Source: Pseudomonas poae
Lineage (GTDB): Bacteria > Pseudomonadota > Gammaproteobacteria > Pseudomonadales > Pseudomonadaceae
DNA length: 64,000 bases
Assembly: GCA_004000515.1 (NCBI GenBank)
Contig: CP034537.1
Span: forward strand, 4,292,001 to 4,356,000
Direction of reading: 5' to 3'
The notes under the pieces are model-generated. The model had not been told where the DNA came from. It did not search any database and saw nothing but the letters and a program-made list of their open reading frames with translations. Made by a program: the position numbers and the translations under genes. Shown here piece by piece: positions 27,410-38,415 of the stretch. The first letter of the stretch is position 1. Every line of letters starts with the position of its first letter.

Positions 27410-29943
27410 ATGACTGATTCCCGCCTGGGCCACGGCCCGCAGGTGCAACCGCGCTTTGCCCTCAATCCGCTCACCGCTGGGGTGTTGACTGCCCTTGTGG
27501 CGCTGCTGGCCCCGTCGGCATGGGCTGAAGACGTGCAATTCAACGACGCCTTTCTGCCCGAAGACTCCCGCAGCCTTGACCTTACCAGGTACCAAAAGGG
27601 CAACCCGGTGCTGCCGGGTAACTACCGGGCGGATGTGGCGGTCAATGGCAGTCTGGTCAGTCGTCAGGACATCCGCATCAATGCCGATGCGGACGGTAGC
27701 CATCCCGTGGTGTGTTTCAACAGTGGCCTGTTGCAGTTGATCGGCGTGGACATGCACAAGCTGTCGGTGCACGCGACCGCCGCCCTGGAGAGCGGTGCTA
27801 CCTGCCTGGACCTGGGCCAGTTGATCGAAGGTGCTTCTGCGACTTTTTCGCCGGCCAATCAACAACTGGATATCAGCATTCCGCAGATCGCCCTGCGCCG
27901 GGATGCCCGTGGGTATGTCAGCCCTGAACTGTGGGACCGTGGCGTCACCGCCGGCACCCTGAGCTACACCTTCAACGCCAACCACAACAAGACCGACTTC
28001 GGCACCTATGATTCGGCTTACCTGGGCCTGAACGCGGGCTTGAACCTGGGCGACTGGCGCCTGCGCCACAACGGCTCGTTGAATTGGCAAAGGACACCGG
28101 GCAGAACTACCAGACCCTCAATACCTACGCGCAGCGTGATATCACGAGTCTGCAAAGCCAACTGACCGTGGGCGAAGCCAACACCAGTGGCGAGATCTTC
28201 GACACCCTGGCCTATCGCGGTGTGCAACTGGGCACCGACGACCGCATGTTGCCCGAGTCCCAGCGTGGCTACGCGCCGGTGATCCGAGGCATTGCCCGCA
28301 CCGGCGCGCGGGTGGCGGTGCGTCAGGCTGGCAACCTGCTCTACGAAACCACCGTGGCGCCAGGCGCGTTTGTGATCGATGACCTGTACGCCACCGGCTA
28401 CGGCGGCGACCTGGACGTCACGGTCTACGAGGCGGATGGCAGCGAGCAGCGCTTTATCGTGCCATACGCCGCCACCGCACAATTGCTGCGGCCCGGTACG
28501 TCGCGCTTTAGCGTGACCGCCGGTGAAACCCGCAGCAACTACCTCGACAGCCAAGCCAAGCTGGTGCAGGGCACCTATCAACTGGGCCTGAGCAATATTT
28601 TCACCGGCTACGGCGGAGTGCAGGGCAGTGACGATTACCGCGCGTTGCTCGGCGGCCTGGCGTTCGCGACGCCGATAGGCGCCATGGCGGTAGACGTGAC
28701 CCAGGCCCAGACCGACCTCAAGAGCGGCCAGGCCAGCGGGCAAAGTGTGCGCATGAGTTACAGCAAGAACATCCTCAGCACCGGCAGCAACTTCGCCGTG
28801 GCCGCCACGCGGTTTTCCACCCAGGACTACTTGGATTTCAGCAATGCCATGCAGTTGCTGGATGCCGAACGCACGGGCCTGGACACGTCCTTGTTCGGCC
28901 GTCCGCGCAGCCGCCTGACCCTCACCGCCAACCAGGCCCTCGGGCCCTGGGGCCAGGTGGCGTTCAGCGGGTTTACCCAAAACTACTGGAACCAGCCGGG
29001 GCGCGACGTGCAGTACCAGTTCAGCTACAGCAAGCAGGTGCGCCAGGTCAGCTATGGCATCAGTGCCAACCGCAGCCGAGTCGGACTGGGCGAGATGGAC
29101 ACCAGTGTGTTGTTCACCGTGAGCATGCCACTGGAGTTCGGCAAGTCCACCAACCAGCCGCAGCTGTCGGCGCGTGTGATACGTGACACCCAGCGCACCT
29201 ACAGCGAGCAAGCGACCCTCAGCGGCACCGCCGGTGAAGATCGCCAGTACCAATACAGCCTCACCGGCGGCCATGAGGGCGCCAGCGCCAGCAACAGTAC
29301 GTCGGTCAACGGCCAGTACATCGGGCCTAAAGCGATTGTTGGCGGCACGGTCAGCCGTGGCCAGGGTTACGACAGCCTGTCACTGAACGCCAGCGGCAGT
29401 GTGGTCGCCCACCCCGAGGGCGTGACCTTTACCCCGTATCGCGGCGAGACCATGGCGGTGATCAGCGCACCCGGCGCGGAAGGCGCCAAGGTGGTTGGTT
29501 TTCCGGGCTTGAAACTCGATGGCCGGGGCAATGCGGTGGTGCCGTACCTGCGCCCTTACGAGCTGAACGAAGTGGCGATCGACCCGATGGGCTCCTCGCT
29601 GGATGTGGAACTCACCGAAACCAGCCAGCAAGTGGCGCCGCGTGCCGGTGCGGTGGTGGCGCTCAAGTACGGCACCAGCACCGGTGAAGCGCTGCTGCTC
29701 AACGTGACCCTGGCGGATGGCAGCGCACTGCCGTTTGGCGCCAGCGTGACCGATGACCGGGGCGTGTCGGTGGGCGTAGTGGGGCAGGGCGGCCAGCTGT
29801 ACGCACGGGTCAAGGACGACGCACGGCGCCTGCTGATCAGTTGGGGGAGCAAGGCCGGTCAGCAATGTGCATTGCCGTTGCCTGCCGGCAAAAGTGACGG
29901 CCAGCAGTTGCGCCAGGTGGATGTGGTGTGTGCGGCGAACTAA
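27410..29943 (+). CDS. Outer-membrane fimbrial usher (FimD/CupC3-like), frameshifted
   Basis: About 844 residues. Signal peptide up to SAWA near residue 42, then the N-terminal domain VQFNDAFLPEDSRSLDLTRY, the 24-strand barrel region, and the C-terminal domain with GQGGQLYARVKDDARRLLIS and paired Cys near the end (GQQCALPL, VVCAAN). The frame breaks near 28089-28091: A3 must be A4 (SLNWQKDTGQNYQTLNTY). Length and order are normal for an usher, so the gene is probably intact in the organism. It secretes and assembles the fimbria. Confidence 0.92.
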
Positions 29944-29956
29944 TTCGGAGGTGTTT

Positions 29957-31074
29957 ATGAAGTACGTATTGGCGGTTTTGGTGTGTGTGTTGAGTATGCT
30001 CGGCAGCCAGGTGGTGTTCGCCGCGACCTGCCGGTTCGCGGACGATAATGCGGTGGGCAACCGGGGGTGGTCGTGACCATGCCCTTGTCGGGTGGCAGCC
30101 TGACCGTAGGGCGAGATGTGCCGCTGGGTGCGGAGGTGTATCGACAAACGTTCTACCCGGCGAACAACATCAGTGTCACCTGCAACGACATCACGACGTA
30201 CGCCATTGAGCGCAATTTCTTTACCCGAACCCCCTTGCCGTTGAGCAGTTGGTCATCGGGTCCCTACGCCGGAAAAGTCTATCAAAGCGGAGTCGCAGGG
30301 ATCGGCATCGTGGTGACCCACGCGAATGACGTGCTGCCCTACGATTGGAACTGGATGAACTGCACCGGTTGGACATCGGCCTGCACGATCCGCCTGTTGC
30401 CGTTTTCGACGTCGTTCACCGTGTTGTTTATCAAGACCGGGCCGGTGTCGCCAGGCGTGGTCAATGGCAGCAACATTCCATCGGCCGGCCGTAACCTGAT
30501 CACCGACACCACCATTGATCCGGTCCGGCTCAGTTTCTCCGGCAGCATCAACATCGTCTCACGCACCTGCGCCACGCCGGATGTCACCGTGGCGATGGGC
30601 ACCCATAAAGTCAGTGAGTTTTCTGGCCGCAATACCTTCACGCCCTGGCAGGACTTTTCCATTGCGCTGAACAACTGCCCGGCGTTCAACGGTTACTACC
30701 AGACCAGCGGGCCGACCTGGACGAGTGACGGCGGCAGCGGCCTGGTGGAAAACCTGAACTCACGCAAGAACAACGTGCTGCGCGTACGCCTCGACCCGAC
30801 GTTGGCGGCGATCAACCCGACCCAAGGCATCCTGAACGTGAATCCCAGCGCCCCAGGCGACAACCCTGCGGCCAGCGGCGTTGGGGTGCAAGTTGCCGAC
30901 AGCCACGGTGGCCCGTTGCGATTGGCGGCGTTGCTGCCCAGCGGCATCACCCCGCGTGCCGACGAAGGCGCGAGCTATTCCATCCCGCTCAAGGCGCGTT
31001 ATATCCAGACCGCAGACACCATCACCGCAGGCCCGGCCAACGCCACGGCCACCTTCACCATTGACTACTACTGA
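29957..31074 (+). CDS. Fimbrial tip adhesin-like two-domain subunit, frameshifted
   Basis: A 372-residue exported protein. The signal peptide ends near VVFA; an N-terminal domain of about 170 residues rich in Thr, Trp and aromatic residues (PYDWNWMNCTGWTSACTIRL) precedes a pilin domain (GSINIVSRTCATPDVTVAMG to ATATFTIDYY). This lectin-plus-pilin plan is that of FimH-like tip adhesins. The frame breaks at 30062-30066: G5 must be G6 (VGNRGVVVTMPLSGGS). GGAGG precedes the ATG. The ligand is unknown. Confidence 0.85.
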
Positions 31075-31083
31075 GGCCTTGCC

Positions 31084-32294
31084 ATGTCTTTTCTATCGCT
31101 GCGGGTGCTGGTGCTCGAAGACCATTTGTTCCAACGCTCCGTGGCCGTCAGCCTGCTGAAACAACTGGGCTGCGGCGAAGTGCTGGAAGCCGCCAACGGC
31201 AACGAGGCCCTGGCCGCCCTGCAACGCGCAGGCTTTGTGGACGTGGTGGTGTGCGACCTGCAAATGGACGGCATGGACGGCCTGGAATTCATCCAGCGCA
31301 TCAGTGCCACCGGGCAAGTGGGTGCGATCATTGTGAGCAGTGGCCTGCCTAGGGATGTGCGCCGCGCCGTACGGCAAATGGGGGCCTTGCTGGGGGTCAA
31401 CATGCTCGGGGATATCGGCAAGCCCTTGCAGGCGGACGCGTTGCAACCGTTGCTCGAACTTGCGTTGAGCCAACGCCCGGTGGCCCTTGAGGCGCAGTCG
31501 CCACTGGACAGTGCCGATGAGCAACAGGTGCGCCGGGCGATCCTCGATCAGGAGTTGGAAGCGTATTACCAACCCAAGTTCGACCTGCAGACCGGCGCGG
31601 TACTTGGGGTGGAAGTACTGGCGCGCTGGAACCATCCGTTCAAGGGCGTGTTGTCGCCGGCGGTATTTTTGCCGGCGATGGAGCAGGCAGGCCTGATGGA
31701 TGAGCTGTTGTTTGCGCTGATGCAGCAGGCGCTTACCTTGCAGCGCAGCGCCAAGGGGCAGGGCTTGAGCCTGAACCTGGCGTTCAACCTGCAAGCGGCG
31801 CAATTGGCGGATGCCGGGTTGACCGCCCACATCAAGGGCATGCTGGCCGCCTACCAGGCCCCGTGCAGCGGTATCACCTTGAACTCACCGAAAGCGGCCT
31901 GCTGGAAGTGCCTGCCGTGTCCCTGGAAAACCTGGTGCGTTTGCGCATGCTGGGCTGTCGGCTGTCCATCGACGATTTTGGCGCAGGGTTCTCATCGTTG
32001 CAGCGCCTGTGCCAGTTGCCGTTCACCGAGATCAAGCTCGACGGCGAGTTCGTGCGCGGCCTGGCCCATGAGCCTCGTTGCCGTGCGGTCATCGGCAGTA
32101 CCCTGGCCCTCGGCAAGACGCTGGACATGTCGGTGGTGGTGGAGGGCATCGAAACCGCCGAGCAGCAACAGCAGTTGCTGGAACTGGGCTGCACCCAGGG
32201 CCAGGGCTACTGGCACGCACGCCCCATGGGCGGGGCCGACCTGATGCGCTGGCTGCAAGACAGCGCGCAACAGCGCCGCCGGAGCCAGCCATGA
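31084..32294 (+). CDS. RocR-like REC-EAL response regulator, c-di-GMP phosphodiesterase, frameshifted
   Basis: A 403-residue protein. The receiver domain has LVLEDHLFQRSVAV and phospho-acceptor Asp58 in VVVCDLQMDGMDG. The EAL domain begins near 150; the signature is EVL (Glu177 in GVEVLARWNHP), as I recall for P. aeruginosa RocR. HLELTES, LSIDDFGAGFSSL, EIKLDGEFV and VVEGIETAEQ are all present, so hydrolysis of c-di-GMP is expected. The frame breaks at 31859-31862: C4 must be C5 (AYQAPVQRYHLELTE). Its stop overlaps the next start (ATGA). It likely competes with the NarL-type regulator for the kinase. Confidence 0.9.
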
Positions 32295-32494
32295 TCAACA
32301 AACGTCTGCGCATCATGATTGTCGACCCGGCGCACCCTGAACGCCTGAGGCTGGAACGGGACTTCAATCGCCAGGGTTACTACGCCATCGCCCCGGTATC
32401 GAGCCTGGATGAGATGTCCGCCTTGCTGGAGTACGGCGACCTGCGCTTTGACCTGGTGGTGATCAACGCCGACCTCGTCGCCCAGCGCGATTAA
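32291..32494 (+). CDS. Half-length receiver-like protein
   Basis: A 67-residue product, RLRIMIVDPAHPERLRLERD through FDLVVINADLVAQRD, resembling only the first half of a receiver domain. The acidic pocket has one Asp and the phospho-acceptor position appears as Asn/Asp in VINADL, with no following half. It overlaps the REC-EAL stop by 4 bp. I see no frameshift that would extend it. It may be a small regulator or a decayed remnant. Confidence 0.55.
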   Translation: MINKRLRIMIVDPAHPERLRLERDFNRQGYYAIAPVSSLDEMSALLEYGDLRFDLVVINADLVAQRD

Positions 32495-32567
32495 GGAGAC
32501 CAAAAGGCCTAAAGTCCGCTCTTGATGTGTCGATGACCTTCTTAACAACCCAAGAAGGAGCGTCGAC

Positions 32568-32921
32568 ATGAACATCAAGTGTTTGTCATTGGCTACCGGC
32601 TTGCTTGCGATGTGGGCGGGGAGTTGCCTGGCCAGCGGCGTGATTCAATTTCGCGGCAGTGTTGTGGCGCCGGGCTGCGAGGCCGGTGCATCGAGCGGCT
32701 CAACTTTAGAGCTGAGAGGGTGCCCGCAGGCCTTTCGCGGCAATCAGTTCGATGTACAAACCATCCGCAGCGTGCAGGCGGTTGGCAATGCGCCGATCAA
32801 CGTCAAGTTGGTGAGCGACAGTGGTGAAGGACGGTATTACGACCAGCGGTACAAGCTCGTGGACTCCCGTGGAAAGCCAATTCAGTCGGGGGCCTACATC
32901 GTCACCATGACCGCGCCGTGA
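32568..32921 (+). CDS. Small fimbrial subunit-like exported protein
   Basis: A 117-residue protein. A signal peptide (1-23, SCLASG) is followed by VIQFRGSVVAPGCEAG, which resembles the start of fimbrial subunits, and a second Cys in LRGCPQAF. The end GAYIVTMTAP lacks the usual penultimate Tyr. AAGGAG precedes the ATG. It closes the fimbrial operon and may be a minor pilin or terminator subunit. Confidence 0.65.
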   Translation: MNIKCLSLATGLLAMWAGSCLASGVIQFRGSVVAPGCEAGASSGSTLELRGCPQAFRGNQFDVQTIRSVQAVGNAPINVKLVSDSGEGRYYDQRYKLVDSRGKPIQSGAYIVTMTAP

Positions 32922-32950
32922 TGAAACTGATGGCTTTTTGATCAGTTTCA
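32922..32950 (+). terminator. Hairpin at the end of the fimbrial operon
   Basis: A perfect 10-bp stem (TGAAACTGAT / ATCAGTTTCA) with a nine-base loop GGCTTTTTG starts at the stop codon of the last gene. It is a likely transcription end, although the T run lies in the loop. Confidence 0.6.
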
Positions 32951-33044
32951 GCGTCAACAGACCGCCGAGAAACCTATAGAATACTCGGCGGCGGCGCTTG
33001 TCCTGGGTGGCCGCTTGATCATCGTCCGAGTACCGCGCCCTTCA

Positions 33045-34228
33045 ATGAGCATTTCAGCCGCAACCCCCAAGCCAATTGGCAACCGGTCATCGCCCTCGCG
33101 CTGGCCGCCTTTGTGTTCAACACCACCGAATTCGTGCCCGTCGGGCTGCTCAGCGTCATTGGCGCCAGCTTCGACATGCCGGTGTCCAGCGTCGGGTTGA
33201 TGCTGACCATCTACGCATGGATCGTCTCCCTCACCTCGTTGCCGGTGATGCTACTGACCCGCAACGTCGAACGGCGCAAGCTGCTGATCGTGCTGTTCGG
33301 CCTGTTTATCGCCAGCCATGTGCTTTCCAGCATCGCCACCAGCTTTGGCATCCTGATGCTCAGTCGGATCGGCATCGCGCTATCCCACGCACTGTTCTGG
33401 TCGATCACGGCGTCCCTCGCGGTGCGCCTGGCGCCGGAGGGCAAGCAGGTGCAAGCCCTCGGTCTGCTGGCCACCGGCACGTCGCTGGCGATGGTATTGG
33501 GCATTCCGCTGGGCCGTCTGCTGGGCGAAGCCATGGGCTGGCGCACCACCTTCCTGGTGATCGGTGCCTTCGCTGCTGCGCTGGTGTTCTGGCTGGCGCG
33601 CACCTTGCCGCCGCTGCCGAGCCAGAACTCCGGTTCCCTGCGCAGCCTGCCGTTGCTGTTCAAGCGCCCGGCGCTGGTGGCGTTGTACGTGCTGACCGCG
33701 ATGACCGTCACTGCACAATTCACCGCCTACAGCTACATCGAACCCTTCGTCGAAGGCGTGGCTGGCATGAGTGGCAGCGCCGTAACCCTGATCCTGCTGG
33801 TGTTCGGCGGTGCGGGCATCATCGGCTCGCTGCTGTTCAGCCTGGTACACCGCTTCAACCCGCACCTGTTCGTGGTCGGCGCGGTGTTTATCCTGGCTGC
33901 GTGCCTGGCGCTGCTGCTGCCATTGAGCGGTGCCGAGTCGTACCTGGTGGTGCTGAGCATTTTCTGGGGCATGGCGATCATGGGCTTTGGCCTGGCGATG
34001 CAGTCCAAGGTGCTGGTGCTGGCACCGGATGCGACCGACGTGGCCATGGCGATGTTTTCCGGTATCTACAACATTGGTATCGGCGGCGGCGCACTGATGG
34101 GCAGTTGGGTCGGCAGCCACTTTGGCTTCGCCTGGATCGGCGCGGCGGGTGGGTTGATGGCGGCGCTGGCGTTGATTTTGTATTGCCTGGCGATCCAGCG
34201 ATTTGGGCAGGGTGTTGCCCGTAACTGA
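33045..34228 (+). CDS. sotB: Sugar efflux MFS transporter (SotB-like), frameshifted near the start
   Basis: A 394-residue major-facilitator protein with twelve hydrophobic segments. It strongly resembles E. coli SotB through [52 protein letters not shown] and [20 protein letters not shown]. The frame breaks near 33074, where one extra base in CCAATTGG joins [10 protein letters not shown] to [15 protein letters not shown]. SotB exports arabinose and IPTG-like sugars; the substrate here is not known. A REPIN follows the gene. Confidence 0.9.
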
Positions 34229-34261
34229 TAGCCGACCAAGGAGATGTGTCGGGCTCGGTTT

Positions 34262-34357
34262 AAATGTGGGAGCGGGCTTGCTCGCGAAGACGGTGGATCA
34301 GCCAATAAATGTGCTGACTGACACACCGCTTTCGCGAGCAAGCCCGCTCCCACATTT
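34262..34357. repeat. REPIN between convergent genes
   Basis: Inverted AAATGTGGGAGCGGGCTTGC REPs around a spacer with GTGGATCAGCCAATAAATGT. It is near-identical to 25377-25472 and separates convergent sotB and the sulfonate binding-protein gene. Confidence 0.88.
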
Positions 34358-34381
34358 GGATCTTCAACTATCAGGTAGATC

Positions 34382-35326
34382 TCAAGGCTTCCAGGTTTGT
34401 ACGTCTTGTGCGTCGACTGCCTTGGGCAGCAGCCCGGCCTTGAAGAACGCATCGGCAATCTTCTGTTGTTCACCCAACTGATCCAACGTCACCGGCTGCA
34501 CCAGATAGCTGCGGTGTGCATTCGCCGCTTCTACCGTGGCCACGTCCAAGTTGCCCCACAGCGGGCCGAGCACTTTGGCCGCGTCCTGCGGGTGGGTTTT
34601 CACCCACTTGCCAGCTTTTTCCAACTGCTCATACACCACCTTCAACACTTCGGGATGCGCCTTGGCGTACGGTGTGCCGGTCAGGTAGTAACGCTTGTAG
34701 CTGGCCAGGCCAGTACCGTCGGCCAGGGTGCGTGTGGGCAGTTGACGCTGCACGCTGGTAAGGAAGGGTTCCCAGGTGACCCAGGCGTCTACTTTGTTGT
34801 TCTCGAAGGCGGCGCGGCCATCGGCGGGGGTCAGGTAGGCCGGTTCGATATCGGAGAACTCAAGGCCTGCCTTGGCCAGCGCCGCAATCAACAGATAGTG
34901 GGTGCCTGCCGCCTTGGTCACGGCGATTTTCTTGCCTTTCAAGTCGCTCAGTTGCAGGATCGGCGAATCCTTGCGCACCACGATGGCCTGGGCCGACGGT
35001 GAGGGCGCTTCCTGGGCGAAGTAAGTGAGTTTGGCCTGGGCCGCCTGGGCGAAGATCGGCACGGTGTCGGCGACATCGGCGCTGATGTCCACGTTGCCCA
35101 CGTTCAGCGCCTCCAGCAGCGGCAGGCCACTGGGGAATTCGTGCCAGCTCACGTCGATATTGTCGGCCTTGAGGGCTTTTTCCAGGGTGCCTTGGGTTTT
35201 CAGCAACGTGATCAGGGTGGAGGACTTCTGGTAACCGATGCGTACGGTTTCTTGAGCCTCTGCACTCACGGCGACAGAAAAGGCCAGCAACCCGAGTACC
35301 GCGGCGAGGGGACGACGTATGGACAT
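34382..35326 (-). CDS. Aliphatic sulfonate-type ABC substrate-binding protein (SsuA-like)
   Basis: A 314-residue periplasmic protein. Signal peptide 1-25 (SVAVSAEAQE) precedes VRIGYQKSSTLITLLKTQGT. SsuA-like segments include WHEFPSGLPLLEALNVGNVD, ADTVPIFAQAA and KIAVTKAAGTHYLLI. The ATG at 35326 is chosen over an upstream in-frame start at 35362 because it begins the signal peptide. It is divergent from a second ABC system (35522-38336), which carries its own binding protein. Sulfur scavenging is the likely role. Confidence 0.86.
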   Translation of the reverse strand: MSIRRPLAAVLGLLAFSVAVSAEAQETVRIGYQKSSTLITLLKTQGTLEKALKADNIDVSWHEFPSGLPLLEALNVGNVDISADVADTVPIFAQAAQAKLTYFAQEAPSPSAQAIVVRKDSPILQLSDLKGKKIAVTKAAGTHYLLIAALAKAGLEFSDIEPAYLTPADGRAAFENNKVDAWVTWEPFLTSVQRQLPTRTLADGTGLASYKRYYLTGTPYAKAHPEVLKVVYEQLEKAGKWVKTHPQDAAKVLGPLWGNLDVATVEAANAHRSYLVQPVTLDQLGEQQKIADAFFKAGLLPKAVDAQDVQTWKP

Positions 35327-35521
35327 GGCGAGCTCGATCTTCAACGAAATAACGCCGAGCATAAAGTTCTAAAAACTATTCGTTAAATACTCTTTCGATC
35401 TTAGCTTAGGGCGCTTTTTCCGCGTTTCGACGAATCGGGCATAACCATAGAGTTATATGTTTCTTTCATAATCATCTGTAATTTATATAATCGATTTGAT
35501 TTTATAAGAGGATAGTTGTGC

Positions 35522-36579
35522 ATGGATGATTTCGACCGTATCACCCGCCGCCGCCTGCTGGGCATGGCCGGGATCACGCTGGCCAGCCTGTCGCTGCCTC
35601 GCCTCGGGTTTGCCGCCGATGAACACGCTGGCCACAACACCACCCCGGAACCGTCGGGGACGGGGAGTTCATCCGCCTCGACGCGCCACGCAAGCTGAAA
35701 CTGGCCGTGAACCTCAACGCGGTCTGCCTGGCCCCAGTGGTCATCGCCCATGGCCAGGGCTTCTTTACCAAGCACAACCTTGATGTGGAGCTGGTCAACT
35801 TCGGCAACTCCACCGAAGTGCTGCTGGAAGCCATCGCCACCGGCAAGGCTGATGCGGGCGTGGGCATGGCACTGCGTTGGCTCAAGGCGCTGGAGCAGGG
35901 CTTTGATGTGAAACTCACCGCCGGTACCCATGGCGGATGCCTGCGTTTACTCAGTGCGGTGAATGGCTCGGTCACCAGGCTGGAAGACCTCAAAGGCAAG
36001 GCCATCGGCGTGACCGACATGGCCAGCCCCGACCGCAACTTCTTCTCGATCCTGCTGAAAAAACATGGCGTGGACCCGGTACGTGATGTGGAGTGGCGCC
36101 TGTACCCGGCCGACCTGCTCGGCACGGCGCTGGAGCGCGGCGAAGTGCAGGCCGTGAGCGGCAGTGACCCATTCATGTACCGCCTGATCAAGTCCGGCGT
36201 GGCGCGGGAGCTGTCTACTAACTTGGTGGAGGAATACGCCAACCTCAGTTGCTGCGTGGTCGGTGTTACTGGCAAGTTGGTGCGCGAAGACAAACGTGTG
36301 GTCGCAGCGCTGACCCAGGCGATCCTGGAGGCCCATGACTATTCCGTGCAACACCCGGAAGAAGTCGCCAAAGGCTTCCAGGCGCATGCGTTGAACACCT
36401 CGGTCGAGGAAGTGCAGGCGATCCTTCACGACCACACCCACGGCCACCATGCGGTGGGTGCAGCCCTGACGAAAGAAATCACCACCTACGTCACCGACCT
36501 GAAAACCGTTGAAGTGATCAGCAAGGGCACGGATCCGGTGGAGTTTGCCAAGGAGATCACCGCCGATGTCTTCAGTTGA
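35522..36579 (+). CDS. Tat-exported ABC substrate-binding protein, NMT1/SsuA family, frameshifted
   Basis: A 352-residue binding protein whose leader TRRRLLGMAGITLASLSLP is a twin-arginine-like signal, unusual for this family and suggesting folding or a cofactor before export. A His-rich mature start (DEHAGHNTT) and a His cluster near 300 (HDHTHGHHAVG) stand out. The frame breaks near 35659-35662: G4 must be G5 (PSGDGEFIRLDAPRKLKLAV). The core has NLNAVCLAPVVIAHGQGFF. It overlaps the permease start. The ligand is unknown; the His patches could bind metal. Confidence 0.82.
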
Positions 36580-37545
36580 CGCCACCGCCCTTAATCCGCC
36601 GCTGACCCTCAGGCTTTGGGGGCAGGGCGTTGCAGTGGTGGCGGCCTGGCTGGCCGTCGCGCTGTTGATCAGCTATTGGCCCAACGCGATACGCAATTGG
36701 CCGATGACGCAGGGGTTGGCCAATGTCTGCGTGGGCGTGGCGGCGTTGTTTGTGGTGCTGAGCGTGGTGGGGCGCAGGCTTTCCAGGCTGGGCACGCGCC
36801 TGCGCACGGCCGGGCCCTGGCTGATTGCCTTGCCGGTGTTGCTGGGCATTTGGGAGTTGCTCACGGCCAAGCTGGCGTTGTTGCCGGTACCTTTTTTGCG
36901 CCGCCCCAGGCGCTGCTGGCGGTGTATGTCGAAGACTACGCACGCTTGGCCGACAGCCTGTTGCATTCAGCATTGCTGCTGGGCTCGGGCGTTGCACTGG
37001 GGGCGATCACCGGATTTATTGCCGGTGTGGCCATCGGCTGGTCCACGCGCATCGGTTACTGGTTGCACCCGGTGCTGCGCATCCTGGGGCCGGTGCCGTC
37101 GACGGCGTTGTTGCCGTTGTGCTTTTTCCTGTTCCCCAGCAGTTGGAGCGCCAGTGTGTTCCTGATTGCCTTGGCGACCTGGTTCCCGGTGACGGTGCTG
37201 ACCTGGTCCGGCGTGGCCAGCGTGGACAAAGCCTATTACGACGTGGCCCGCACCCTCGGCGCCAAGCAAGGTTTCCTAATCTTCAAGGTGGCGATTCCTG
37301 CGGCCTTGCCCCATGTGTTCGTCGGCCTGTTCATGGGCCTCGGCGCCTCGTTCTCGACCTTGGTGGTGGCGGAAATGATGGGGGTCAAATCCGGCATCGG
37401 CTGGTACCTGCAATGGGCCCAGGGTTGGGCCGCCTACGCGAATATGTATGCCGCACTGCTGATCATGGCGTTGGCCTGCTCGGGGTTGATCACCGGCCTT
37501 TTCCTGGTGCGTGACCGCCTGCTGGCCTGGCAAAAGGAGCGATGA
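36566..37545 (+). CDS. ABC transporter permease (SsuC/TauC-type with N-terminal extension), frameshifted
   Basis: A 326-residue permease. The first 120 residues add about three membrane segments to the usual SsuC/TauC core. The ATPase-contact motif is ARTLGAKQGFLIFKVAIPAA. The frame breaks at 36892-36897: T6 must be T7 (LLPVPFFAPPQALLAVYVED). It overlaps the binding-protein gene by 14 bp and is followed by the ATPase gene after 1 bp, forming one operon. Confidence 0.87.
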
Positions 37546-37546
37546 A

Positions 37547-38336
37547 ATGGTAGCCCTGGCACACGCAGTACCGGCGTCGACGGGGTTGGCGCTGCGCATC
37601 GAAAACCTCAGCCATGGCTTTGCCTTGGACGGCCAGCACCTGCCAGTGTTGGAGCGGGTATCGCTGGACGTGGCACCGGGGGAATTCGTCGCGTTGCTGG
37701 GCCCTTCGGGGTGCGGCAAATCCACGTTGCTGCGCCTGGTTGCCGGGTTGGAACCGGCGGATTCGGGCCGTCTGCTGGCCGATGGTGCAGCCATCACCGG
37801 ACCAGACCCGAGCCGGGTGGTGGTGTTCCAGGACCCGACGCTGTACCCCTGGCGCCGCGTGTGGGACAACGTCGCCGTGGGCTTGGAAGCCCAGGGGTTG
37901 CTCAAGACCCATTCGGCCAAGGTCGATGAGGCCCTCGACAAAGTCGGCCTGAGCCAATTCGCCCGCGCCTACCCTCGGCAGCTGTCCGGCGGCATGGCCC
38001 AGCGGGTGGCGCTGGCGCGGGCACTGGTCAACCAACCGCGCCTGCTGATCCTGGACGAGCCTTTGGGCAAGCTCGACTCCCCTGACGCGCATCACCATGC
38101 AGAAGGAGTTGATCGACCTGTGGCAGCGCCAAGGCTATACGGCATTGTTGGTGACCCACGATGTGGAAGAGGCGTTGCTGTTGGCCAACCGCGTGATTGT
38201 GTTCAGCGATCGTCCCGCCAAGATCCAGGCACAGCTGACCATTGACCGGCCGTATCCTCGGCACCGTGATGACCCTTACCTGGTGGATTTGCGCCGCCAG
38301 ATACTAGGATTATTGGGCCTGGGCGCGAACTGGTAG
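37547..38336 (+). CDS. ABC transporter ATPase (SsuB/TauB-type), frameshifted
   Basis: A 262-residue ATPase: Walker A GPSGCGKST, Q-loop FQDPTLYPWRRVWDNVA, signature LSGGMAQRVALARALV, Walker B LLILDEPLGKLD and switch His in LLVTHDVEEALLLANRVIV. The frame breaks at 38081-38084: C4 should be C3 (KLDSLTRITMQKELID), an insertion. AAGGAG lies before the start at 37547. It completes the transporter begun at 35522. Confidence 0.9.
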
Positions 38337-38415
38337 CCCGCTCGCTACAACAATCCGGTTAGCCATGAAAGGCTGACCCTAGATAACGTTGTAATTTCCC
38401 CGACGCTGAGGTCTG

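Noticed and set aside
28018..29274. A 418-codon minus-strand frame opposite the usher gene
   Set aside because: No domain or start signal, and the usher on the other strand is clear.
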